A stretch of DNA of 64,000 bases from Pseudomonas marginalis (GCF_008692035.1 NZ_VTFG01000003.1:1-64000); one strand, 5' to 3'. Shown: positions 8,028 to 18,192, counted from the first letter of the stretch. A program made the numbers and translations. The notes: generated by a model not told the origin, from the sequence alone.

Positions 8028-9368
8028 TTAACGCATATGCAAAATAATCGGACTGCTGCTGGCCGGGTCGGTATGCCCGCGCAGCTTGGCGACTGCCTTG
8101 GCGTCGATCGCCTCCCCGTGGTTGCCCCAGGTGCTGCGCACGTAGGTCAGTACCTGGGCGATTTCCGCATCGGACAGTTGCTCACGAAACGCCGGCATGC
8201 GGTAGGCGTCCGGTACGCCGGCGGCGACTACCCGCTGTGAGCCGTTGAGGGTGATGTTGATCGCCGAGGCGCTTTCCCTGGCCAATGCCGAGGTGGCGCC
8301 GGCCAGGGGGGGCATCCATTCGGGCTGGCCCTTGCCGTCAAGGCCATGGCAGGAGGCGCAGCGGGTCGCGTAGGTGTGGGCACCGGGGACGTCCTGGCGT
8401 GTATCGGCGGCTACGTACTGCCAGGGCGTGCCGTCACGCTGTGGGTCGCCGGGCAGTGACTTGAGGTAACGGGCGATGGCGGCCAGGTCGGCGTCTTCCA
8501 TGAACTGCGTGGAGTTGTTGAAGGCTTCGGTCATCGAGCCGTAGACCACCGCATGGGCGTTGCGCCCGGTCTTGAGGAATTGCACGATCTGCGCCTCGCT
8601 CCAGCGCCCCAGGCCGGTGTTGGGGTCCTGGCGCAGGCTCGGTGCGTACCAGCCGTCGAGCAGGGCGCCGGCGAGGAACGGCTTGCCGGACTCGTCCAGG
8701 GCTTTTTCGTTGAAGGCCAGGCCGCGCGGCGTGTGGCAGCTGCCGCAGTGGCCAGGGCCCTGGACGATGTAGGCGCCACGGTTCCATCGCGCGTCCTGGT
8801 TGGGTTTGGCCGCGTAAGTGGCGGTCGGCGCGAAGAGGCCGTTCCACAGGGCAATGGGCCAGCGCAGATTGAGCGGCCAGGGAATATCGCTGGGGATGTT
8901 GGGCTCGCTGGCCGGCTGTACGCCTTGCATGAAGAACGCATACATCGCGCGGATATCGTCGTCGCTGAGCTTGGCGTAAGACGGGTAGGGCATCGCCGGG
9001 TAGAGCCGCCGCCCGCCCGGTGCTACGCCGTGGCGCACTGCACGGTCGAAGTCGGCGAGGCTGTAGGTGCCGATGCCGTGGGTGCGGTCCGGGGTGATGT
9101 TGGTGGCGTGAATGGCGCCCAGCGGCGTGGCCATTTCCAGGCCCCCGGCGAAGGGCGCCTTGCCCGGCAGGCTGTGGCAGGCGACGCAGTCACTGAGGCG
9201 GGCGACATATTCGCCGCGACTGACCTGTGCGGGGTCGACGCTGGCGGCCTGTTCCTGCGCGAACGGGGTGGCGGGCTGGCGGGTGACATACCAGGCCAGC
9301 AGGCCGGCGGCGACCAGGCAGGGCAGCACCAGCCAGCCTGCGGTTCTTGCGAATCGACGGTTGTTCAT
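8028..9368 (-). CDS. Membrane-anchored tri-haem cytochrome c subunit of aldehyde/isoquinoline oxidoreductase
   Basis: A 446-aa c-type cytochrome with three haem sites: CVACH (61-65), CGSCH (208-212) and CASCH (337-341). This is the layout of the cytochrome subunits of membrane alcohol and aldehyde dehydrogenases. An N-terminal hydrophobic segment (GWLVLPCLVAAGLLAWYV) anchors or exports it. It lies 16 bp downstream of the molybdenum subunit gene and would pass electrons from that enzyme to the respiratory chain. Substrate cannot be read from the sequence. Confidence 0.92.
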   Translation of the reverse strand: MNNRRFARTAGWLVLPCLVAAGLLAWYVTRQPATPFAQEQAASVDPAQVSRGEYVARLSDCVACHSLPGKAPFAGGLEMATPLGAIHATNITPDRTHGIGTYSLADFDRAVRHGVAPGGRRLYPAMPYPSYAKLSDDDIRAMYAFFMQGVQPASEPNIPSDIPWPLNLRWPIALWNGLFAPTATYAAKPNQDARWNRGAYIVQGPGHCGSCHTPRGLAFNEKALDESGKPFLAGALLDGWYAPSLRQDPNTGLGRWSEAQIVQFLKTGRNAHAVVYGSMTEAFNNSTQFMEDADLAAIARYLKSLPGDPQRDGTPWQYVAADTRQDVPGAHTYATRCASCHGLDGKGQPEWMPPLAGATSALARESASAINITLNGSQRVVAAGVPDAYRMPAFREQLSDAEIAQVLTYVRSTWGNHGEAIDAKAVAKLRGHTDPASSSPIILHMR

Positions 9369-9384
9369 GGGCGGTCTCGCTCGG

Positions 9385-11616
9385 TTAGCTGAAGGTGTGT
9401 CGGCTTAATGGCAGGCTGCGAACACGCTGGCCGGTCAACTGCGCTACCGCATTGACCACGGCTGGCGCCACAGCGGGGAGCGGAGGCTCACCGATGCCAC
9501 CCATCTTCTCGCCACTCTCGACAATCTTCACGTGTACCTGCGCCATCCGTGAGGGCGGCAGGATCGGGTAAAGGTCGTAATTGCGTGCCCGTGGCTTACC
9601 GTCCACGTACACCGCTTCCTCCAGCAATGTCTGCGATAAGCCCAAGGCCACCGCGCCATTGACCTGGGCTTGCACAATCGCCGGGTTGACGATGCTGCCG
9701 GGGTCGATGGCTTCCCAGATGTGGTGCACCTTGACCTGGCCGTTTTCAAGCGACACTTCGGCGATCACCGCCGCGTGGGAGCCGAACGGCGAGGCCATGG
9801 CCACGCCGCGTGCGCGCCGGGTGCCGTCTTCGGCGGTGTAGGGGCCACGCTTCCAGCCACCGGACAACTCGCCCACGGCCTTGAGCAGGGTGGTCAGCCG
9901 TGGGTTGTCGCGCAGCAGGTGCAGGCGCAGCTCATAGGGATCGCGGCCGCCTTTGTCCGCCAGCTCATCAAGGAACGCTTCGTAGAAGAAGTCATTCAGC
10001 GAATTGCCCACCGAACGCCAGTAGCCGAGCATGGCCGGGCCCTTGACGTAGATCTGCGCGATGCGTTTGTTGGGGATGGCGTAGCTCTTGCCCGACAACC
10101 CTTCAAGGGCGGTGGGGTCGAGTTTTTCGCCCTGCTTGCCGGCGATGGCCTCGGTAGGGCCTTCGGTGGCGCTCACCGCTTCGATCGCCACCGGCAGGCC
10201 GTCGGCGTCCAGCGCGGCGCGGAACTTGACCACCGCCACCGGGCGCAACACGTCGCGCAGGAACTCTTCCTCACGGCTCCAGATCAGCTTGACCGGACGA
10301 CCCACCGCCTTGGCCAATGCAATCGCCTGGGGGTAGGGGCTGGCCGAGTCATACAGGAAGTGCCGGCCGAAAAAACCGCCCAGCAGCGGCGAGTGCAGGG
10401 TCACCTGCGCGGGGTCGAGCCCGGCGCGCTTGGCGATGTCGGCGCGGAAAAGATCGGGTGCCTGGTTGGGCAGCCAGATCTCCAACGAACCGTCGGGGTT
10501 GAAGCGCGCCAGGGCTGACGGTGGCTCCAGTTGCCCATGGTTGAGGTATTGGTTGTGGTAGGTGGCCTCGACCTGGGTCTTGGCGTTTTTCAACGCGCCG
10601 GCCACATCGCCTTCGTTCTCGTCGTCACGGGCCGGGCCTTGCTGGGCCGCGAGGAAATCGCGAAAGCCGTCGCTGGAAAAATCAGCGGGCATGCCGCGCA
10701 CTTTTGAGTCGGCCGTCGGTTCCTGCCAGTCGACCTGGATCGCCTCCACCGCACGCTTGGCGTGCCACCAGCGTTCGGCCACCACGGCCACCGCGCCGGG
10801 CAGCACGTGCACGGAGTGCACGCCTTTCATGGCTTCGACCTGGGATTGATTGCGCAGGCTGCCCACGGTCATGCCCAGGCGCGGCGCGTGCTGCACGGCG
10901 GCGTGGAGCATGCCGTCGACCTTGATGTCGATGCTGTACTGCGCCTTGCCGGTGGATTTGTCATAGGCATCCAGGCGCTTGACCGGTTTGCCGATCCAGC
11001 GGAACTGGCTCGGGTCGCGCAGGGTGATGCCGGCCGGGTCGGGCACCGGCATGTCCAGGGCGCGGCCGGCCAACTCGCCGTACCCCAGGGAACGGCCGGA
11101 GGCGGCGTGCACCACGCGGCCGGGTTGGGTGGTCAGTTGGGCCACCGGCACACCAAGCTGCTCGGCGCCGGCCTGCAACAGCATGGCGCGGGCGAGGGCG
11201 CCCAGGCGGCGCATGACCGGGTAGCTCATGCGCACCGACATGCTGCCGCCGGTGATGCGCATGCCGTTCTCCATCACCACATAGGCCTCACCGGGTGGCG
11301 CGGCTTCGACGATAAAGGTGGCGGGGTCGGCATCCAGCTCTTCGCCGACGATCTGCGCCATGGCGGTGTGGGTACCTTGGCCGCCTTCCATAAAGGGGCT
11401 GAGCAGGCGCACCGTACCGTCCGGGCGAATCTCCAGGAACGCCGGTACCTGGGTGCCGCGTTCTGCGGCGGCAGCGGCCTGCACCCGGGCCGAACCCAGT
11501 GGCAGGCCAAAACCGATGACCAGTGCACCCACCGCCGTGCTGGCGAGGAAGCGTCGACGCGACAGGTTGATCGGCTCGCCCAGGGTGAGGCCGGGGATGA
11601 CGGATGGCGTGTTCAT
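9385..11616 (-). CDS. Molybdopterin subunit of isoquinoline 1-oxidoreductase/aldehyde oxidase family (IorB-like)
   Basis: A 743-aa xanthine-oxidase-family catalytic subunit of the periplasmic type. The Tat signal NLSRRRFLASTAVGALVIG is at residues ~18-36. Mo-cofactor motifs include GGFFGRHF and, near the C-terminus, GGIGEPPLPAVAPAV with the catalytic Glu. It lacks fused FAD and iron-sulphur domains; the 2Fe-2S protein is encoded upstream and overlaps by one base (TGATG). The family hydroxylates N-heterocycles or oxidises aldehydes; the actual substrate is unknown. Confidence 0.92.
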   Translation of the reverse strand: MNTPSVIPGLTLGEPINLSRRRFLASTAVGALVIGFGLPLGSARVQAAAAAERGTQVPAFLEIRPDGTVRLLSPFMEGGQGTHTAMAQIVGEELDADPATFIVEAAPPGEAYVVMENGMRITGGSMSVRMSYPVMRRLGALARAMLLQAGAEQLGVPVAQLTTQPGRVVHAASGRSLGYGELAGRALDMPVPDPAGITLRDPSQFRWIGKPVKRLDAYDKSTGKAQYSIDIKVDGMLHAAVQHAPRLGMTVGSLRNQSQVEAMKGVHSVHVLPGAVAVVAERWWHAKRAVEAIQVDWQEPTADSKVRGMPADFSSDGFRDFLAAQQGPARDDENEGDVAGALKNAKTQVEATYHNQYLNHGQLEPPSALARFNPDGSLEIWLPNQAPDLFRADIAKRAGLDPAQVTLHSPLLGGFFGRHFLYDSASPYPQAIALAKAVGRPVKLIWSREEEFLRDVLRPVAVVKFRAALDADGLPVAIEAVSATEGPTEAIAGKQGEKLDPTALEGLSGKSYAIPNKRIAQIYVKGPAMLGYWRSVGNSLNDFFYEAFLDELADKGGRDPYELRLHLLRDNPRLTTLLKAVGELSGGWKRGPYTAEDGTRRARGVAMASPFGSHAAVIAEVSLENGQVKVHHIWEAIDPGSIVNPAIVQAQVNGAVALGLSQTLLEEAVYVDGKPRARNYDLYPILPPSRMAQVHVKIVESGEKMGGIGEPPLPAVAPAVVNAVAQLTGQRVRSLPLSRHTFS

Positions 11617-12074
11617 CAGGCGCTCTCCTTCCCGGCGGCCAGGTCATGCATGGCGGCATGGATGGCGTTGTAGGTGCCGCAGCGGCACAGGTTGACCATG
11701 GCCGCGTCGATTTGCGCAGTGGTCGGCGCGGGGCTGTGCTTGAGCAGCGCGGTGGCTGCCACCACCTGCCCGGACTGGCAGTAACCGCATTGCGCCACCT
11801 GATGCTCGACCCAGGCACTGACCACCCGCTTGCCCACTTCATCAGCTTCGATGGCCTCGATGGTGGTGATCTCACGCCCGACCACCCCGGCCACCGGCGT
11901 GACGCACGAACGCACGACATTGCCGTCCACCAGCACCGAGCAGGCGCCGCATTGGGCCAGGCCACAGCCGTACTTGGTGCCGGTCAGCCCGAGGTCATCG
12001 CGGATCACCCACAGCAGCGGCGTGTCGGCGTCGGCGTCGACCTGATAGGTCTTTTGATTGATGCGTAATTCCAT
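11616..12074 (-). CDS. 2Fe-2S subunit of the molybdenum hydroxylase (IorA-like)
   Basis: A 152-aa protein carrying two 2Fe-2S clusters. The plant-type ferredoxin motif (GTKYGCGLAQCGACSVLVDG, with Cys58-63-66 region) is followed by the helical domain CGYCQSGQ and CRCGTY. It is first in the three-gene operon and is presumably co-exported with the Tat-signal-bearing large subunit. Length and motifs match the small subunits of isoquinoline oxidoreductase and aldehyde dehydrogenase. A perfect 14-bp palindrome sits upstream. Confidence 0.93.
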   Translation of the reverse strand: MELRINQKTYQVDADADTPLLWVIRDDLGLTGTKYGCGLAQCGACSVLVDGNVVRSCVTPVAGVVGREITTIEAIEADEVGKRVVSAWVEHQVAQCGYCQSGQVVAATALLKHSPAPTTAQIDAAMVNLCRCGTYNAIHAAMHDLAAGKESA

Positions 12075-12112
12075 GGCTGGCTCACCTGCTGATCATCGGT
12101 CGGGATAGCGTG

Positions 12113-12126
12113 TTTCTTATAAGAAA
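12113..12126. promoter_or_regulatory. Perfect palindrome before the molybdenum hydroxylase operon
   Basis: TTTCTTATAAGAAA is a perfect 14-bp palindrome, 39 bp upstream of the first ATG of the operon. It could be an operator; no regulator gene is adjacent. Confidence 0.4.
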
Positions 12127-12430
12127 GGCGATGGGCGCCCATTGTCGAACTCTAGATCAGGGCACAAGGGCCATCTATGAAAAAACCGAACATTCGGAGG
12201 ATCAGGCAAGTATTCGAGAGGATTGAGTCAGTCAGGCAGGTGCTCGATCAACACAGGGGCCGGCAGCCGATTGGTTTGTGAGGGTTTATTGATCTGGGTC
12301 AGTACAACCCCCTATTGGCTCCAGATGACCGTCCGAGAGCGGTAGCGCCGTTTTCATGGGTGATATTATGGCGCCACTATCTTGGCGTGACAGGCGCCAG
12401 TCTGATCCATGGACATGAGGCTTTAGGGAA
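12127..12430. other. Intergenic region between oxidoreductase and chemoreceptor
   Basis: No supported gene here. It presumably holds the promoters of both divergent genes. I could not identify a clear sigma70 or sigma28 promoter by eye. Confidence 0.4.
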
Positions 12431-14392
12431 ATGCTTAAGAACGCTCCGCTGCGTCTGAAACTGTTGTTGATTCTGCTGCTGCCCATGCTCGGGTTCCTGA
12501 CCCTGGCCGGCGTGTTTGTGGTGGACAATTACAAAACGCTGCGCGACATGAACACCACGGTGATGGCCAGCGCCACCGCCCAGAAGTTGAGCCAGTTGAT
12601 TACCACCTTGCAGCGTGAGCGTGGTGCCAGTGGCGTGTTCCTCGGCAGTGGCGGCAAGTCCATGGGCGAGCGGATGGTGCAGATGCGCAGGGATTCCAGC
12701 GCGGCCGTCGAGGTGGTGCGCGGTTTGTCCACCTCCGGCGGTGCGAACCTGGACAACGTCCTGCGGGCCCTGGACCAGTTGCCGGCGATGCGTGGGCAGG
12801 TCGACAAGCTGAGTATCAACAGCACCGAATCCGGCGCGCGGTATACCGAGATCATTCAAGTGCTGACCGGTTACACCCATTCCCTGGAAGCGAGCGTCAA
12901 CAACGCGACCATCGTCTACGCCCTGGGGGCCCTGAATCAATTTATCGAAATGAAAGAGCGGGCCGGGCGCGAGCGCGTGGTGCTGGGCCTGGTCTTCAGC
13001 CAGGGGCATTTCGATGAGGCGCTGTTGTCGCGCTTCAGCCGCAACCTGGGCGAGTTCGGCGCCTATTACGATGCGTTCCGGCGCAAGGCGCCCGCGGCCT
13101 CGCTGGCGCAGTTCGATACGCAAATGCAACAACCTGCCGCCGTCGAAGTCGGCAAGTTGCAGCGCCTGGCGTTTGAGGTGCCGATGGGGCAGGCGCTGGG
13201 GATCAAACCCGAAGCCTGGTTTGAAACCTCTACCCAACGCATTGACCTGATGAGCCAAGTGGAGGAAGCCCTGGGCCAAAGTGTCAGCAGCCTGGCGATG
13301 CACGAGCGGGATGACGCCCGCCGCGCCCTGTGGCTGACCGTTGGCGCGGTGATCGTGTCCCTGCTGGCGGTGGCGGTGTTGTCCTGGCTGATCATCCGCA
13401 TGATCGATTCGGCGGTGCGCGACCTCAACCGCGTGCTCAATGACCTGGCAGAGCGCGATCTCAGCGCGCGGGCGACTTATGAAAGCAAGGATGAATTCGG
13501 TCAGATCTCGCGCAACCTCAACCGCATGGCGCAAGAGATCAGTGGCGTGGTGCAGGAAATCGGCAACGCCACCGCGCAGGTTGCAACGGCGGCGGAGGAG
13601 TCTTCCACGGTGACGATGCAGACCAGCCAGAGCGTCGAGCAACAGCGTCAAAGCACCGAACTGGTGGCCACGGCGATCAACCAGATGAGCGCCACCGTGC
13701 GCGAGGTGGCGCACAGCACCAACGATGCGGCGCAGCTGTCGCAGCGGGTCAATACCAGCACCACCCAAGGACGCACCGAGATCGAAGGCACCATCACCCT
13801 GATCCGCCAGCTCTCGGGGCAGGCCGAGGACACCGCGCTGATCATTGGCGAACTCAAGCAGGAAAGCGATGGGATTTCCTCCGTGCTCGACGTCATTCGC
13901 GGCATTGCCGAGCAAACCAACCTGCTGGCCTTGAACGCGGCCATCGAAGCGGCGCGGGCGGGGGATCATGGGCGCGGATTTGCCGTGGTGGCGTCCGAGG
14001 TGCGGGTACTTGCGCAGAAGACCCAGGAGTCCACCGGGAACATTCAGCAGATGATCAGCAACCTGCAAAGTGGTTCGGATCGGGCGAGCTCGTCCATGCA
14101 GGAGACGTTGGGCAAGGCCCAGGACGGCGCGCGCAAGGTCGAACGTGCAGGTGAATTGTTGTTGGAGATCGCCGAAGGCGTGGCCAGTATCAGTGATCGC
14201 AACCTGCAGATTGCTTCGGCGGCCGAAGAGCAGAGTGCGGTTTCAGAAGACATCAACCGTAACGTCAACGAGATCAACGACCTGGTCATCCAGGTCAGTG
14301 CCGGCGCCGAGCAAACCGCAATCACCAGCCAGGAACTGGCGCGTTTGGCCGAGCACCAGCAGCGGCTGGTCAATCGGTTCAAGGTGGCGTGA
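12431..14392 (+). CDS. Methyl-accepting chemotaxis protein with NIT sensor domain
   Basis: A 653-aa transmembrane chemoreceptor. TM1 is at residues ~12-33. A long periplasmic domain follows and contains [23 protein letters not shown], the signature of the NIT (nitrate/nitrite-sensing type) domain. TM2 lies near 305-325, then HAMP, then the signalling hairpin with [37 protein letters not shown]. There is no C-terminal CheR-tethering pentapeptide. NIT domains bind nitrate/nitrite in some proteins, but the ligand here is unknown. It stands alone. Confidence 0.9.
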   Translation: MLKNAPLRLKLLLILLLPMLGFLTLAGVFVVDNYKTLRDMNTTVMASATAQKLSQLITTLQRERGASGVFLGSGGKSMGERMVQMRRDSSAAVEVVRGLSTSGGANLDNVLRALDQLPAMRGQVDKLSINSTESGARYTEIIQVLTGYTHSLEASVNNATIVYALGALNQFIEMKERAGRERVVLGLVFSQGHFDEALLSRFSRNLGEFGAYYDAFRRKAPAASLAQFDTQMQQPAAVEVGKLQRLAFEVPMGQALGIKPEAWFETSTQRIDLMSQVEEALGQSVSSLAMHERDDARRALWLTVGAVIVSLLAVAVLSWLIIRMIDSAVRDLNRVLNDLAERDLSARATYESKDEFGQISRNLNRMAQEISGVVQEIGNATAQVATAAEESSTVTMQTSQSVEQQRQSTELVATAINQMSATVREVAHSTNDAAQLSQRVNTSTTQGRTEIEGTITLIRQLSGQAEDTALIIGELKQESDGISSVLDVIRGIAEQTNLLALNAAIEAARAGDHGRGFAVVASEVRVLAQKTQESTGNIQQMISNLQSGSDRASSSMQETLGKAQDGARKVERAGELLLEIAEGVASISDRNLQIASAAEEQSAVSEDINRNVNEINDLVIQVSAGAEQTAITSQELARLAEHQQRLVNRFKVA

Positions 14393-14544
14393 GGCGAGGG
14401 CGGCCTGCTCCGATGGCGGAGGGTCAGTCGACCTCTACAGTGACTGACACTCCGCTATCGGGAGCAAGCCCCCTGCCACAGTTGTTTGGTGGCGATGGGT
14501 GGATGGCAGCAAGGCCTTGATGTCGTCCAAGCCTGCTCCTGCAG
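14393..14544. repeat. Intergenic region with degenerate REP-like sequence
   Basis: Around 14450-14478 the sequence GGGAGCAAGCCCCCTGCCACA resembles half of the Pseudomonas GTGGGAGC/GGGGC palindrome family. A GTCAGTC/GACTGAC dyad lies just before it. It separates the convergent chemoreceptor and LysR genes and may supply their transcript ends. Confidence 0.45.
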
Positions 14545-15447
14545 TCAGTCCGCCCAGCCGTCACGCACCGCACTGCGAATCCCCTCCAGCAACATCGCGA
14601 ACGCCGGGTTGTCATTGTTCTCGCGCCAGATCAGGTGCAGTTCACTTTGCGCGCCTTCGCCCAGGTCGATATCGCGAAACACCACGTTCTTGAACACCAC
14701 GCTGCTGGCGCAACGCGGTACCAGCGCCAAGCCCATGCCGGCGTTGACCAGGGCCAGGATGGTCAGGGACGAGCCCAGCCACTGCACATATTCGGGGGCG
14801 ACCCGGGCCGAGCGCAGCAGGCCGGTGAGCAGTTCGTTGAACGGCGGGTAGGCCGCATGGGCATACATCAGGAACGGCTGGGCGTCGAGGTCGTGGACGC
14901 TGACGCTGTCGGCACTGGCCAGTCGATGGCTGCTCGGCACCGCCAGCACGAAGGGCTCGCGCACCAGGCATTCGGTGGCATAACCGGGTTCCAGCAGGGG
15001 CGCGCGGACGATGCCCAGGTCGATGCGCCGCGCACGCAGGGCTTCGTATTGCTGGTAGGTGTTCATCTCCGAGAGGTCGATCCTGACCTGGGGCTGCTTG
15101 AGCCGTGCCTCGGCAATGACCCTGGGCAAAAACTCATACACCGCGCTGCCGACGAAGCTGATATTCACCGTGCCGATATCGCCCTCGGCAAACCGCCGGG
15201 CGGTCACGGCTGCCTGCTGGGCGCGCTCCAGCAGGTTCTGGGCCTCGATGAAAAATGCGCGCCCGGCGGCGGTGAGGGCGACGCTGCGGGTGGTGCGGGT
15301 AAACAGCTCTACGCCCAGATGATGTTCGAGCAATTGGATCTGCCGGCTGAGGGGCGGCTGGGTCATGTTCAGGCGTTCGGCGGCGCGGCGAAAATTCAGC
15401 TCGGTGGCCACGGTGGTGAAGCAGCGCAGTTGTGTCAGTTCGAACAT
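14545..15447 (-). CDS. LysR-family regulator, divergent from glucarate genes
   Basis: A 300-aa LysR-type regulator. The N-terminal helix-turn-helix (FTTVATELNFRRAAERLNMTQPPLSRQIQLLEHHLG) is followed by a periplasmic-binding-like effector domain. ATG 15447 gives the standard FELTQLRCF start; the frame is open further upstream. It faces the glucarate transporter gene across ~105 bp with a classic LysR dyad over its own start, so it likely controls the glucarate operon and itself. The co-inducer (perhaps glucarate or galactarate) is inferred. Confidence 0.9.
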   Translation of the reverse strand: MFELTQLRCFTTVATELNFRRAAERLNMTQPPLSRQIQLLEHHLGVELFTRTTRSVALTAAGRAFFIEAQNLLERAQQAAVTARRFAEGDIGTVNISFVGSAVYEFLPRVIAEARLKQPQVRIDLSEMNTYQQYEALRARRIDLGIVRAPLLEPGYATECLVREPFVLAVPSSHRLASADSVSVHDLDAQPFLMYAHAAYPPFNELLTGLLRSARVAPEYVQWLGSSLTILALVNAGMGLALVPRCASSVVFKNVVFRDIDLGEGAQSELHLIWRENNDNPAFAMLLEGIRSAVRDGWAD

Positions 15448-15489
15448 TGATCTAATCCAGGTATCAATCGAATGCCAAGTTAGATTAGA
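15446..15489. promoter_or_regulatory. LysR-type operator in the glucarate divergon
   Basis: ATTGAT (15446-15451), an 11-nt spacer and ATCAAT (15463-15468) form a perfect T-N11-A LysR box overlapping the regulator's start codon, suggesting autorepression. A second overlapping dyad, TCTAATC (15451-15457) and GATTAGA (15483-15489), reaches toward the transporter promoter. Confidence 0.65.
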
Positions 15490-15553
15490 CGGGAACAATC
15501 TCCGGCGTCCATCATCGGTGCGTCCCTAAAAAAACAATGAGTGGGAGTTGCCC

Positions 15554-16921
15554 TTGGATACCGTCCAGAATCCGCCCGACCCGAGCGTGCTCGCCCGCGC
15601 AGCCGCCAAGGTCAAGCGCCATGTGCTGCCGTTGTTCGTGGTGATGTTCATCGTCAATTACATCGACCGGGTCAATATCGGCTTTGTGCGCAGCCATATG
15701 GAGACCGACCTGGGCATTGGCGCCGCCGCCTATGGCCTGGGTGCCGGGTTGTTTTTCATCGGTTACGCGATCTTCGAAGTGCCGTCCAACCTGCTGCTGC
15801 AGCGCTACGGCGCACGGGCCTGGTTGACGCGCATCATGTTCACCTGGGGCGCGGCCGCGATGGCCATGGCCTTTGTCAAAGGCGAAACCAGTTTCTATAT
15901 CCTGCGCTTCGTGCTCGGCGCGGCCGAAGCCGGTTTTTTCCCCGGCATCATCTACTACTTCACCCAATGGCTGCCGGCCGCCGAGCGCGGCAAGGCGATG
16001 GCGATTTTCCTCAGCGGTTCGGCCATCGCCTCGGTGATTTCCGGGCCGGTGTCGGGGGCGTTGCTCAACGTCAGCGGCTTGAGCCTGCATGGCTGGCAGT
16101 GGATGTTCCTGATCGAGGGCTTTGCCTCCATCCTGTTGTGCGGGTTTGTGTGGTTCTGGTTGCAGTCTCATCCCCATCAGGCCAAGTGGCTCAGCGCCGA
16201 AGAAAAGCAAGCACTGGTGACGGCCATCGCGCTTGAGCAAACGGCCCGCGAAGCCAACCGGAGCGTGCGGCCGTCGATGTTCAAGCTGCTGGCCGACAAA
16301 CAGATCGCGCTGTTCTGCTTTATCTACTTTTCCATCGCCCTGACCATCTACGGCGCCACGTTCTGGCTGCCGAGCATGATCAAGAAAATGGGCAACCTGG
16401 GCGACTTCCAGGTGGGGTTGTTCAACTCGATCCCGTGGTTGATTTCCATCGTCGCCATGTATGGGTTCGCCGCCCTGGCGAGCAAGTGGAAACACCAGCA
16501 GGCGTGGGTGGCGCTGATGCTGGTGATCGCCGCCGTCGGCATGCTCATGTCCACCACCGGCGGGCCGGTGTTTGCGTTTGTCGCCATCTGTTTTGCCGCG
16601 ATTGGCTTCAAGGCCGCCTCGGCGCTGTTCTGGCCGATCCCCCAGGGTTACCTGGATGCGCGCATCGCCGCGGCGGTGATCGCCTTGATCAATTCGGTCG
16701 GCAACCTCGGCGGTTTTGTTGCACCCACCACCTTCGGCCTGCTGGAGCAGACCACCGGTTCGATTGAAGGCGGACTGTATGGCCTGGCCGCGACCTCGCT
16801 GGTGGCCGCGGTGGTGGTGTTCTTTGCGCGCACCGCACCACGGCCCGGTGTGCCGCCCACCCCCAAACCGACTACTCATCATCACGCCTTGCGTCCAGGC
16901 CCACAGGGAGCCGCCTCTTGA
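15554..16921 (+). CDS. MFS hexarate/glucarate transporter (ACS family)
   Basis: A 455-aa, 12-TM major facilitator of the anion:cation symporter family. Signatures include NYIDRVNIGFV in TM1 and RFVLGAAEAGFFPGIIYYFTQWLPAAERGKAMA around TM4-5, typical of GudP-like and phthalate-type carriers. TTG 15554 is chosen because GGGAG (15543-15547) is optimally spaced; TTG 15548 is in frame. Its stop overlaps the start of the glucarate dehydratase gene (TTGA), so uptake of glucarate or galactarate is the likely role. Confidence 0.88.
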   Translation: MDTVQNPPDPSVLARAAAKVKRHVLPLFVVMFIVNYIDRVNIGFVRSHMETDLGIGAAAYGLGAGLFFIGYAIFEVPSNLLLQRYGARAWLTRIMFTWGAAAMAMAFVKGETSFYILRFVLGAAEAGFFPGIIYYFTQWLPAAERGKAMAIFLSGSAIASVISGPVSGALLNVSGLSLHGWQWMFLIEGFASILLCGFVWFWLQSHPHQAKWLSAEEKQALVTAIALEQTAREANRSVRPSMFKLLADKQIALFCFIYFSIALTIYGATFWLPSMIKKMGNLGDFQVGLFNSIPWLISIVAMYGFAALASKWKHQQAWVALMLVIAAVGMLMSTTGGPVFAFVAICFAAIGFKAASALFWPIPQGYLDARIAAAVIALINSVGNLGGFVAPTTFGLLEQTTGSIEGGLYGLAATSLVAAVVVFFARTAPRPGVPPTPKPTTHHHALRPGPQGAAS

Positions 16922-18192
16922 AAATCGTCCGCGTCACCGTCACCCCCATCGCGTTTCGCGACCCGCCGCTGCTCAACGCCAGCGGTATTCACGAAGCCTT
17001 CGCGCTGCGCTCGATCATCGAAATCGAGAGCGACACCGGCTACATCGGCCTTGGCGAGAGCTACGGCGATGCCCCGGCGCTGGCGATCCAGCAACAGGTC
17101 AAGGACCAACTGATCGGCCTCGATCCGTTCAACCTCAACCAACTGCGCGTCATCGTGCAGGCCACCGTGGCGGCGCACAAACCCGCGAGCATTGCCGGCG
17201 CCGAACTGGCCCCCGGTTCCCATGCGAGCAAGGCAGTGAGCAATGCCTATTCGGCGTTTGAGGTGGCGTTTCTCGACCTGCAGGCGCACTCATTGAATGT
17301 GCCGCTGGTGGACCTGCTGGGCGGCGCGATCCGCGACCGGATCCCGTTCAGCGCCTACCTGTTCTTCAAGTATGCCGAGCACATCGACTCGCCCTATAAA
17401 CCCGACAGTTGGGGCGAAGCCCTCAACGAAGTACAGATCGTCGCCCAGGCGCGGCGGATGATCGACACCTATGGCTTCAAAAGCATCAAGCTCAAGGCCG
17501 GTGCGCTGGACCCTGAGCATGAAGTGGCGTGCATCAAGGCCTTGAAAAAGGCCTTCCCCGGTGTGCCGCTGCGCATCGATCCGAATGGCAATTGGTCCCT
17601 GGAAACCTCGATCCGCATGGCCGAACTGCTCGGCGATGACCTGCAGTATTACGAAGACCCGACCCCCGGCCTGGAAGGCATGGCCGAGCTGCACACACGC
17701 ACCGGCTTGCCCCTGGCGACCAACATGGTGGTCACCGATTTTGACGAGTTCCGCCGCAGCGTGGCCCTGGACAGCGTGCAGATCGTGCTCGCCGACCATC
17801 ATTACTGGGGCGGCCTGCGCGACACCCAGGTATTGGCGAAGATGTGCCAGACCTTTGGCCTGGGCGTGTCGATGCACTCCAACTCACACCTGGGCATCAG
17901 CCTGATGGCCATGGCCCACGTGGCCGCGTCGGTGCCCAACCTCGACTACGCCTGTGACACCCACTACCCCTGGCAAGAACCGGACGAAGAAGTGATCAAG
18001 GGCGGCAAACTGCCGATTGTCGACGGCTGCGTGAAGATCACCCGCGCACCGGGGCTGGGCCTGGAACTGGACCCTGACCAACTGGGCAAGCTGCATGACC
18101 AATACCTCAGCTGCGGCATTCGCCAGCGCGACGACGTGAAGCAGATGCAGCGCTATCAACCGGATTGGAAGACCGTCAAACCGCGTTTCTGA
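16918..18192 (+). CDS. gudD: Glucarate dehydratase family enzyme (enolase superfamily)
   Basis: A 424-aa enolase-superfamily dehydratase, converting D-glucarate (or the L-idarate epimer) to 5-keto-4-deoxyglucarate. Catalytic features are visible: the KxK pair K191-L-K193, metal ligands D221 (DPNGNW), E246 (YYEDP) and N269 (ATNMVV), and the general base H320 (SMHSNSHLGIS). This is the mandelate-racemase/glucarate-dehydratase pattern with the GlucD-type Asn third ligand. It starts at TTG with AGGGAG upstream and overlaps the transporter by 4 bp. Expected downstream aldolase and semialdehyde dehydrogenase genes are not in the window. Confidence 0.9.
   Translation: MKIVRVTVTPIAFRDPPLLNASGIHEAFALRSIIEIESDTGYIGLGESYGDAPALAIQQQVKDQLIGLDPFNLNQLRVIVQATVAAHKPASIAGAELAPGSHASKAVSNAYSAFEVAFLDLQAHSLNVPLVDLLGGAIRDRIPFSAYLFFKYAEHIDSPYKPDSWGEALNEVQIVAQARRMIDTYGFKSIKLKAGALDPEHEVACIKALKKAFPGVPLRIDPNGNWSLETSIRMAELLGDDLQYYEDPTPGLEGMAELHTRTGLPLATNMVVTDFDEFRRSVALDSVQIVLADHHYWGGLRDTQVLAKMCQTFGLGVSMHSNSHLGISLMAMAHVAASVPNLDYACDTHYPWQEPDEEVIKGGKLPIVDGCVKITRAPGLGLELDPDQLGKLHDQYLSCGIRQRDDVKQMQRYQPDWKTVKPRF

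Noticed and set aside
12377-14068. A 563-codon minus-strand open frame opposite the chemoreceptor
   Set aside because: It is antisense to a complete chemoreceptor gene and has shadow-type composition.
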